Origin: Glycomyces arizonensis DSM 44726
GTDB lineage: Bacteria > Actinomycetota > Actinomycetes > Mycobacteriales > Micromonosporaceae
Direction of reading: 5' to 3'
NCBI RefSeq assembly: GCF_000482705.1
Contig: NZ_AXWO01000001.1
Location: forward strand, 496,001-560,000
DNA: 64,000 nucleotides
Part shown: positions 56,308-62,759 of the stretch, piece by piece
Layout of the letters: every line of letters begins with the position of its first letter
Position numbering within the stretch: the stretch's first letter is position 1
Notes under the pieces: generated by a model
Databases searched by the model: none
What the model was told of the DNA's origin: nothing
The model's input: the letters and a program-made list of their open reading frames with translations, nothing else
Position numbers and translations under genes: made by a program

Positions 56308-56634
56308 CTCGAACCCGAACGCCCGTCCCCGGGCCGAGAGCACGCGCAGGTCGGGGCAGCCGCGGAAGGGGCCGTCGAAGCCGTCGGCACTGCGGTAGGC
56401 GTGCCAGGAGCAGTGCTCCTCGCCGACCCATCCCCAGGCCCGGTGGGTCTCTGCTCCGGCGAACCGGTACACGCCGACGCTGAGCAGGCGGCCCGCGACC
56501 GGACGGCGGTAGAAGTCGGCGTCGAGTCCCGTGATCGGGACGCCCTCGAAGTCGACGTCGAGCAGGGTCTTGTGAAACGTGAAATCGGTGAGCTGCGGGA
56601 GCTCGCCGGTATCCCCTGAGAAAGCCACTGGCAC
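56185..56634 (-). CDS. Hypothetical protein
   Basis: 149 aa at most, from GTG 56634 (or 56628). The first ~105 residues (for example VDFEGVPITGLDADFYRRP, then VYRFAGAETHRAWGWVGEEHC) look protein-like in composition, but the last ~40 run antisense to the preceding membrane-protein gene and may be an artefact of open antisense frames. A strong hairpin covers the start codon and no ribosome site is visible. It lies downstream of pfkA on the same strand. Could also be a fragment. Confidence 0.42.
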   Translation of the reverse strand: MPVAFSGDTGELPQLTDFTFHKTLLDVDFEGVPITGLDADFYRRPVAGRLLSVGVYRFAGAETHRAWGWVGEEHCSWHAYRSADGFDGPFRGCPDLRVLSARGRAFGFELGSGGLCRRFLLGARRAPGVDDRGDRDRQADPEAGALESV

Positions 56635-56665
56635 GCCCGGTCTAACGAACCGGACGTGCCAGTGG
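56625..56665 (-). terminator. 17-bp hairpin downstream of pfkA
   Basis: CCACTGGCACGCCCGGT and ACCGGACGTGCCAGTGG pair over 17 bp with one mismatch and a 7-nt loop, 65 bp beyond the pfkA stop codon. It probably ends the pfkA transcript. Confidence 0.75.
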
Positions 56666-56729
56666 TTGTGCTTCGCACGGGGATATCAGTGCGGGCCCGC
56701 GCCCTGCGGAACCGCAACAGACCTCGGCC

Positions 56730-57758
56730 CTAGGCGCCGAAGAAGACCTCGGCGTCCTTGTAACGCTCGACCGGAACGGTCTTGAGGACGTCGGTGCCCT
56801 CGTGGATCGGGATGCGGACGATGTTCGTGCCCTGGAGCGCCATCATCTTGCCGAAGTCGCCGTCGTTGACCGCGGCGGCGGCCTCCAGGCCGAGGCGGGT
56901 CGCCAGGACCCGGTCGAACGCGGTCGGGGTGCCGCCGCGCTGGAGGTGGCCGAGGATGATCGCGCGAGTCTCGGAGCCGGTGCGCTTCTTGATCTCACCG
57001 GCGACCCAGTCGCCCACGCCGCCGAGCTTGACGTGCCCGAAGGCGTCGACCTCGGCGTCCTTGAGCTGCATCTCGCCGCCCTTGGCCGTGGCGCCTTCGG
57101 AGACGGCGACGATGGTGGCCTTGCCGGCGTCCATGCGTTCCTTGACGAAGTCGGCCACCTGCTGCATGTCGAACTCGACCTCGGGGATGAGCACGGCGTT
57201 GGCGCCGCCCGCGATGCCCGCGTGCAGGGTCATCCAGCCGGCGTGGCGGCCCATGACCTCGACGACGATGCAGCGGTCGTGCGACTCGGCGGTGGTCCAC
57301 AGCCGGTCGATCGCCTCGGTGGCGATGTTGACGGCGGTGTCGAAGCCGAAGGTGTAGTCGGTGCCCGAGAGGTCGTTGTCGATGGTCTTCGGGACGCCGA
57401 CGCAGTTGACGCCGTCGGCGGTCAGCTTCGTGGCGACGCCCAGCGTGTCCTCGCCGCCGATGGCGATCAGCGCGTCGACGTCGAGCGCGGCCATGTTCTT
57501 CTTGATCGCCTCGACGCCCCCCTCGATCTTGTAGGGGTTGGTGCGGGAGGAGTGCAGGATCGTGCCGCCCTGGTCGAGGATGTTCTCGACGGTGTCCCAG
57601 TCCAGAGGCTGCGTGATGCCTTCGATCGGGCCCTTCCAGCCGTAGCGGAAGCCCACGAACTCGTGGCCGTATTCCTTGGTGCCTTTGCGGACCGCGGCAC
57701 GGATGACCGCGTTGAGACCGGGGCAGTCACCGCCGCCGGTGAGCACGCCAATGCGCAT
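56730..57758 (-). CDS. pfkA: 6-phosphofructokinase, likely pyrophosphate-dependent type
   Basis: 342 aa. Group III actinobacterial PFK fold: GVLTGGGDCPGLN, GGEDTLG (101-107), PKTIDNDLSGTD (123-134), MGRHAGWM, ILGHLQRGGTPTAFDR. Position 104 is Asp and position 124 is Lys, where ATP-using enzymes have Gly at both; the Asp/Lys pair is the known mark of pyrophosphate-dependent PFK such as that of Amycolatopsis methanolica. It would phosphorylate fructose-6-phosphate reversibly. GGGAG precedes ATG 57758. Confidence 0.9.
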   Translation of the reverse strand: MRIGVLTGGGDCPGLNAVIRAAVRKGTKEYGHEFVGFRYGWKGPIEGITQPLDWDTVENILDQGGTILHSSRTNPYKIEGGVEAIKKNMAALDVDALIAIGGEDTLGVATKLTADGVNCVGVPKTIDNDLSGTDYTFGFDTAVNIATEAIDRLWTTAESHDRCIVVEVMGRHAGWMTLHAGIAGGANAVLIPEVEFDMQQVADFVKERMDAGKATIVAVSEGATAKGGEMQLKDAEVDAFGHVKLGGVGDWVAGEIKKRTGSETRAIILGHLQRGGTPTAFDRVLATRLGLEAAAAVNDGDFGKMMALQGTNIVRIPIHEGTDVLKTVPVERYKDAEVFFGA

Positions 57759-58238
57759 GCGTCGTACTCCCTAGAGTGAGATTCTGTCAACTGGGCGGCT
57801 TCATTGCCGAAAACTCCGCTCAGCCTATCTCGGCACTTCGCGGCCCCGGCCCGGGGCCGCAAACCCGGTCGGCCACACGACCCGGCCCTCAAGCGGCACG
57901 GAGACGTCGCGCCCGGCCCCCGCGCGCGGGCGAGCGGTGCCGTCTCAGTCGAGCTCGCAACCGCCCGGCACCGCCCGGCCCCGCCCGGCCCCGCGCGCGG
58001 GCGAGCGGTAGCCGAAGAGCGTGAACTCGATGAACTCGAGCCCGCCCCGGGCGGGCGAACGCACGGCCCGGCGCCCGGGCGAAACGGCGACGCCGCGCTT
58101 GACTCCGCCCCTCGCCCCGCACTGTTCACTCCGTAAGTCCGGTCGGGTGCGCCGTGCCTTCCGCCGGACTCACCCGAAGTATCACACCCGAGCATACAAA
58201 GGTTATATCTTATAACATATAACCTCACCCGATGTAGA
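57759..58238. other. 480-bp gene-free region upstream of pfkA
   Basis: No credible gene. It holds GC-rich repeats: CCGCGCGCGGGCGAGCGGT at about 57919 and again near 57990, and CCGCCCGGC repeated three times at 57961-57990. At the far end, 58200-58225, is an AT-rich palindrome. Long leader, regulatory zone or decayed sequence are all possible. Confidence 0.55.
58200..58225. promoter_or_regulatory. AT-rich palindrome (operator candidate)
   Basis: AGGTTATAT and ATATAACCT flank an 8-nt centre CTTATAAC, giving overlapping GTTATA/TATAAC half-sites. It stands out against about 70% GC and lies just beyond the exonuclease stop codon, 440 bp upstream of pfkA. Confidence 0.6.
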
Positions 58239-58784
58239 TTACAGGCTATAAGAATCCTCGGAGCGACCCTTGCGGGCCGCCTCCAAAGCGGCCCAGCGGT
58301 CGAGGTTGAGTTTGGCGTCCGTCAGCGCGTCGTGGAGTTCGGAGTCGGGCGCGACCGGCAGTTCCGGGCGCCCCAGGTCGTCCCAGCGCTGGCGCAGGTC
58401 CTTGGTCATCCGCGGCAGCGCCCGCGGCAGCTCCGGCATGGCGCCCCACAGCTGCGCGAACACCACATGATCGTAAGCGCCGTACCAGGCCCACAGCTCG
58501 ATGCGCTCCCCCGGATGCGAACCGGTCTTCTTGCGCACCGGCGAGACCAGGAATTCGTACAGCTCGTCGCGGATCGTCGCGCGGTCCTTCCACAGCGAGC
58601 TCGCCGGTCCGGGCAGCTTGTCGAGCACGTTGCGCCGCACCCACTCTATTGCCCTAGATGGATCGAATTCCGTTGAGACGGCGTAATACTCGCGACCGAG
58701 TTCATCCACGACTCCGATGGAGACCAGTTCGATGGTGCGACCGTCCTCGATGAATTCGCAGTCGTAGAAGTATCGGTACGCCAC
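58239..58784 (-). CDS. 3'-exoribonuclease of the Rv2179c family
   Basis: 181 aa. YFYDCEFIEDGRTIELVSIGVV at the start holds the first acidic metal ligands (D, E), and AWYGAYDHV and HDALTDAKLN near the end hold the others, as in the mycobacterial Rv2179c DEDDh-type exoribonuclease. GTG 58784 is preferred because AAAGG sits 9 nt upstream and homology begins there; ATG 58799 is the longer option. As in mycobacteria it lies near aroG and an acyltransferase. Confidence 0.88.
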   Translation of the reverse strand: MAYRYFYDCEFIEDGRTIELVSIGVVDELGREYYAVSTEFDPSRAIEWVRRNVLDKLPGPASSLWKDRATIRDELYEFLVSPVRKKTGSHPGERIELWAWYGAYDHVVFAQLWGAMPELPRALPRMTKDLRQRWDDLGRPELPVAPDSELHDALTDAKLNLDRWAALEAARKGRSEDSYSL

Positions 58785-59110
58785 ACATCGGCCTTTCATA
58801 CGCTCTCGGGCGGCATCCGCGGACCTCCCGGCCCCCGCCCGTATGTCGCCGGACTGGCGTCGACGCTACGCCATACGATCTGGTGACCGGTATCTGACCT
58901 CGCAATCCGCATGTGAGAACCCGGATACCGGACATTAGACGCTAAAATACGTAGAGTTGATCGTACATTCGGCCGAGCGACAACTGCGCCGCCTGAACAC
59001 ACGACCCAACGGAGCGTGAAGTTTCAGACACTAGGCCCTGTACAACTACGGAAAAGACAGCGATCATCGGAGGGAACCCGCGGACCGGTCCCACCGAAGG
59101 GGGAAGAACT
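58785..59110. other. Divergent intergenic region (exonuclease / Crp)
   Basis: 326 bp separating divergent genes. It contains a widely spaced inverted repeat CCGGTATC (58887-58894) and GATACCGG (58924-58931), and an isolated TGTGA half-site near 58911 that could be half of a Crp site. No gene recognised. Confidence 0.5.
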
Positions 59111-59803
59111 ATGGGTGTCAGCCCATCTGAAGACCCGCTAGCAGGCGTCGCCATGTTCGCCGGCCTCGACCCGCAGGCCCGGCGCAAGATCGCCGATGTG
59201 GCGGTACCCCGCCACTATCGCCGAGGGCGTCTGCTGTTCTTCGAAGGTGAGGCAGGCGAGTCTTTGATCATGATCCGGTCCGGGGCGGTGAGCGTCTTCC
59301 GCACCGCCGCAACGGGTGAGCGCGCCATGCTGCACGTCGCCCGCGCCCCCGAAGTCCTCGGCGAGGTGTCGCTGCTGGACGGGTCGCCCCGCTCCGCCTC
59401 GGCGGAGGCGCTGGAGGACACCGCGGCGCTGGCGCTGGCCCGCTCGTCGTTCCTCGAACTGGTCCACGGCAGCCCCAAGATGCTGGACGCGGTGCTGCGG
59501 TCGATGGGAATGATCGTCCGCCGCCTCACCGAGCAGTCTTCCGACCACGTGTTCCTCGACCTCCCCGGGCGAGTGGCGAAGACGCTGGTGCGCCTGGCCG
59601 AGCAGCACTCCTCCCCCATGACGACCATCGAGTTGAACCAGACCCAGCTGGCCGAGATGGCCGGCGGTTCGCGGCAGAGCGTCAACCAGGCGATCGGGAT
59701 CTTCGCCAACCGAGGCTGGTTGCGGACGGAGGGCCGCAAGATCGTCGTCGTGGACCTCCCGGCGCTGCGGCGCAGGGCTGGCTTCGGAGGAGCCGAAGGA
59801 TGA
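59111..59803 (+). CDS. Crp/Fnr family transcriptional regulator
   Basis: 230 aa. The cNMP-binding domain (about 15-125) has GEVSLLDGSPRSASAEA, the phosphate-binding cassette with Arg and Ser, so cyclic nucleotide binding is plausible. The HTH (about 175-210) reads ELNQTQLAEMAGGSRQSVNQAIG. No Fnr-type cysteines. GGGGGAAG precedes ATG 59111. Its last codons lie inside the first unit of a 26-bp tandem repeat. Confidence 0.92.
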   Translation: MGVSPSEDPLAGVAMFAGLDPQARRKIADVAVPRHYRRGRLLFFEGEAGESLIMIRSGAVSVFRTAATGERAMLHVARAPEVLGEVSLLDGSPRSASAEALEDTAALALARSSFLELVHGSPKMLDAVLRSMGMIVRRLTEQSSDHVFLDLPGRVAKTLVRLAEQHSSPMTTIELNQTQLAEMAGGSRQSVNQAIGIFANRGWLRTEGRKIVVVDLPALRRRAGFGGAEG

Positions 59804-59975
59804 AGCAGAGCGGCGGCGGCGAAGGGTGAAGCACAGAGGCGGAACCGAAGAGTCAAGCACAGAGCCGGAACCGAACAGTGAAGCACAGAGGCGGAACCGA
59901 AGAGTCAAGCACAGAGCCGGAACCGAAGGGCGGAGCGCAAAGGCAGAGCCGAAGCGTGCTGCGCCACGGTGAAAG
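59794..59975. repeat. Tandem repeat, 7 x 26 bp, overlapping the Crp gene 3' end
   Basis: Units start at 59794, 59820, 59846, 59872, 59898, 59924 and 59950. The core is CGAAGAGTCAAGCACAGAGC followed by CGGAAC, with alternating versions (GTGAAGCACAGAGGC and GTCAAGCACAGAGCC). Units 1, 6 and 7 are degenerate, and traces continue to about 60030. The first unit contains the Crp stop codon. Because 26 is not a multiple of 3, copy-number change would alter sequence after the stop only. Confidence 0.95.
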
Positions 59976-60078
59976 TAAAGGGCAGAGCGCGGCGGCGGAG
60001 CGGAAAGGCGAAGCACCGTAGAAGGAACACGGGGGCGTGGATGGAGGGCAAATCAGAAGGGTCGTAGCGGGCCCGAGC

Positions 60079-60759
60079 TCAGGCGCCCTTGTCCTTCTTC
60101 TTGACGTTCGCGGCGTACTCATCGACGTAGTCCTGGCCCGACAGCTCCCGCAGCGCGTCCATGACCTCGTCGGTCACCGCCCGCTCGACGGTCCGGTCGC
60201 CCACCAGACCCGAATAGCGGCTGAAGTCCAGCGGCGGCCCGATCTTGAGGCGCGCCCGTCCGAAGCGCGGCAGCCGCCTCCCGATCGGTTGCAGCTCACC
60301 GGTGTTCATCATCGCCACCGGCACCACGCATGCCCCGGTCTCCAGCGCCAGCCGCGCCACCCCGGTCTTCCCGCGGTACAGGCGCCCGTCCGGCGAGCGC
60401 GTCCCCTCGGGGTAGATCCCGAACAGCTGCCCCTCCGACAGCACCCGCTTCCCCGTGCCGAGCGAGGCCTGGGCGGCGTCGCCGCCCGCGCGGTCCACCG
60501 GGATCGCGCCCACCGCCCGCATGAACGTACGGGTGAGCAGGCCGCCGACCCCGCGGCCGGTGAAGTAGTCCGACTTCGCGATGAACGTGATGTGCCGTTT
60601 GACCACCAACGGCAGGAAGACGGAGTCGAACACCGCCAGATGGTTGCTCGCCAGGATGGCGGCCCCCGATTCGGGCACATGGTGGAGCCCTTCGGTCTGC
60701 GGACGCCATATCGCCCATAGGATCGGCCCCAGCAGCGCCTTCAACACCCGGTAGATCAC
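60079..60759 (-). CDS. 1-acyl-sn-glycerol-3-phosphate acyltransferase (PlsC family)
   Basis: 226 aa from GTG 60759. Motifs of the PlsC family: NHLAVFDS (NHxxxxD, catalytic), the YPEGTRSPDGRLYRGKTG block, and VPVAMMNTGEL. It transfers fatty acyl groups in phospholipid or lipoglycan synthesis at the membrane. A longer frame to 60876 exists but the added 39 residues are Arg/Ala-rich and unlike the family. Mycobacterial synteny (near aroG) supports identity with the Rv2182c group. A Lys-rich tail ends the protein. Confidence 0.88.
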   Translation of the reverse strand: MIYRVLKALLGPILWAIWRPQTEGLHHVPESGAAILASNHLAVFDSVFLPLVVKRHITFIAKSDYFTGRGVGGLLTRTFMRAVGAIPVDRAGGDAAQASLGTGKRVLSEGQLFGIYPEGTRSPDGRLYRGKTGVARLALETGACVVPVAMMNTGELQPIGRRLPRFGRARLKIGPPLDFSRYSGLVGDRTVERAVTDEVMDALRELSGQDYVDEYAANVKKKDKGA

Positions 60760-60906
60760 GGACCCAAGCGTATAGGTACCGATCAATCGAAGGCCGCCCC
60801 GCGTCCGCGCCGCCGGGGCGCGCACCTGCGCAGTGGCCGCTTCTGTCCGGTCCGTGCGAGAATGGGCGGGCGGCATGAAGCATCTGATTCTCCTGGAGGC
60901 GGCGGC

Positions 60907-61677
60907 GTGTCAACCGAATCCGAGGCGTTCACGTTCGACGCGGGCCCGAGCGCCGAGGCCACGATGCTGCTGTGCCACGGCTTCACCGGGGACCCGTCGA
61001 GCCTGCGCCCGTGGGGCGAACACCTGCGCGACGCGGGGTTCAACGTCGTCTGCCCGCTGCTCCCGGGGCACGCGCTCCCCTGGCGCGAGCTGGCCAAGAC
61101 GCGCTGGCCCGAGTGGTACGGCGCGATCGAGCGGGGCCTGGACGCGGCGCGCGGTTTCGGGCGGCCCGTCTTCGCCGGGGGCCTGTCGATGGGCGGGACG
61201 CTGGCGCTGCGCCTCGCCGAGCACCGCGGCGGCGAGCTCAGCGGCCTGGTGCTGGTCAACCCGGCCATCTACGACGACAAGCCGCACGGTTTCCTGGCGC
61301 CGGTGCTGCGCTATGTCATGCCCAGCGTCGGCGCGATCGGCTCCGACGTGGCCAGACCCGACGTGCGCGAGAAGGCCAGCGACCGGACGCCGCTGGCGGC
61401 GTTCGCGTCGGTGCGGCGGCTGTGGAAGGTCACCCGCGCCGAGCTGCCCCGCGTCACCGTCCCGGTCCGCATCTTCACCAGCGCCGTCGACCACGTCGTC
61501 CATCCGCGCAACAGCGCCGTCGTCAAGGCGGGGGTGCGTTCGAAGGACGTCGAGTCGACCGTCCTGCCGCGCAGCTACCATGTGGCGACCCTCGACTACG
61601 ACGCGGAGACGATCTTCTCCGGAACCGTCGAGTTCATGACCAGGCAGTTGGCCAAGACGCGAGGTGCCCATGACTGA
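60907..61677 (+). CDS. Alpha/beta hydrolase (Est30-like carboxylesterase)
   Basis: 256 aa from GTG 60907 with GGAGG 7 nt upstream. LLCHGFTGDP (oxyanion region), nucleophile elbow GLSMGG, acid in SAVDHVVHP and His in SYHVATLDYD complete the triad, as in Est30/Geobacillus-type carboxylesterases. It is translationally coupled to the next gene (ATG overlaps its stop region). The substrate is unknown. Confidence 0.88.
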   Translation: MSTESEAFTFDAGPSAEATMLLCHGFTGDPSSLRPWGEHLRDAGFNVVCPLLPGHALPWRELAKTRWPEWYGAIERGLDAARGFGRPVFAGGLSMGGTLALRLAEHRGGELSGLVLVNPAIYDDKPHGFLAPVLRYVMPSVGAIGSDVARPDVREKASDRTPLAAFASVRRLWKVTRAELPRVTVPVRIFTSAVDHVVHPRNSAVVKAGVRSKDVESTVLPRSYHVATLDYDAETIFSGTVEFMTRQLAKTRGAHD

Positions 61678-62128
61678 CCGCGAAGAGGAACCGGAGCCAG
61701 GCGGCGAGCTGCGCCCCGAGGACGTCGACCGGCGGTTCAACGAGCTCATCCGCGACCTCGACGTCGACGTCGACCACTCCGCCGAGCCGCCCGCGCCACC
61801 GACCCCGCCGACGCCGCCCCCGCCTCCCGAGGACGAGGAGCCGACGCTCCTGGAGCTGTGGGACACGGAGCTGCCCGACGACGAGGAGGACGACTACGTC
61901 CCGCCCGACCCGCCGCCGATGCCGTGGCCGAGCCTGCCCGCGATCGGCGGCGTCCTGTGCGTCCTCGGCGGCCTGTTGCTCCTGGTGCGGCCGAGCATCG
62001 CGCCGCTGGGCACGAACCCGGGCCGCGTGGTCGGGTTCCTGGTGTTCGTGCTGGGCGTGTGGCTGCTGGTCAACCGGCTGCGCGACGACTCCTCGGACGA
62101 CGACAAGGACGACGGCGCCGTAGTCTGA
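61670..62128 (+). CDS. Acidic Pro-rich two-TM membrane protein
   Basis: 152 aa from ATG 61670, overlapping the esterase stop; GAGG lies upstream. Residues 1-85 are acidic and Pro-rich (PPAPPTPPTPPPPPEDEE), then two helices (LPAIGGVLCVLGGLLLLV and VVGFLVFVLGVWLLV) and an acidic tail. Similar small proteins follow esterase genes in other actinomycetes. Function unknown. Confidence 0.72.
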   Translation: MTDREEEPEPGGELRPEDVDRRFNELIRDLDVDVDHSAEPPAPPTPPTPPPPPEDEEPTLLELWDTELPDDEEDDYVPPDPPPMPWPSLPAIGGVLCVLGGLLLLVRPSIAPLGTNPGRVVGFLVFVLGVWLLVNRLRDDSSDDDKDDGAVV

Positions 62129-62129
62129 C

Positions 62130-62759
62130 TCAGTCCTTGCTGCCCAGCCAGGAGAGGACCGCGTCGAGCAGCCCTTCGGCGCCTGCCCCGGTGAAGACGT
62201 CCCCCGAGTTGCCCGCGAACGTCAGCGGCGCGACGCCGTAGGCCTCGGCGGTCGCCTGCGCCTCTTTCGACTGGGCCTCGGCCTCGCCGACGGCCAGGAG
62301 CACCTTCGGCTCCCCGACCGGTCTCGGCGGCTGCTTCGGCATCTTCTGCGGCGACACCAGGACGAGCGCGGCGGCCGGATAGCGGCCCGCGGCCAGCGCG
62401 GCCCAGGCCGCACCGGAGCCGTGGCCGACCAGGACGGCCTGGCGCGGGAGGCCGATAGCGGCCTGGACGACGTCGTGAGCGCAGGCCTCAAGGCCGCCCG
62501 GAGCGGCTGGCGTGCTGCCCTGGCCCCGGACGCTGACGGCGGCGGCGTAGCGGCCCGCCCCGGCGATGCGCTTGAGCCACAGGCCGCCGAAGGCCGCGGC
62601 GCCCGCGCTCTCACCGGTGCAGCACAGGACCGGCGAGGCGTCGGGATCGTCCCTGGCTTCGATCTCAAGCAGGTCCGAGGGCTCGATGACGGCGATCTCG
62701 CGCTTGACGGAGGCGGGCTCGGGGGTGCGGGTGCGCCGGACCCAGACTTGCAGACTCAC
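62130..62759 (-). CDS. Alpha/beta hydrolase-fold protein lacking the nucleophile
   Basis: 209 aa from GTG 62759, overlapping the monooxygenase stop by 4 nt. The fold pattern is present (PVLCCTGESAGAAAFGG; RYAAAVSVRGQGSTPA) but the elbow reads VGHGSGAA where GHSxG is normal: Gly replaces the catalytic Ser. The catalytic His is also not obvious. It may be non-enzymatic or use the shifted Ser. Coupled to a flavin monooxygenase. Confidence 0.72.
   Translation of the reverse strand: MSLQVWVRRTRTPEPASVKREIAVIEPSDLLEIEARDDPDASPVLCCTGESAGAAAFGGLWLKRIAGAGRYAAAVSVRGQGSTPAAPGGLEACAHDVVQAAIGLPRQAVLVGHGSGAAWAALAAGRYPAAALVLVSPQKMPKQPPRPVGEPKVLLAVGEAEAQSKEAQATAEAYGVAPLTFAGNSGDVFTGAGAEGLLDAVLSWLGSKD

Noticed and set aside
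57804..58136. Plus-strand frame upstream of pfkA
   Set aside because: Arg/Pro/Ala-rich and built on the local GC repeats; no homology or start signal.
59215..60016. Minus-strand frames across the 26-bp repeats
   Set aside because: Repeat-encoded low-complexity peptides antisense to the Crp gene.
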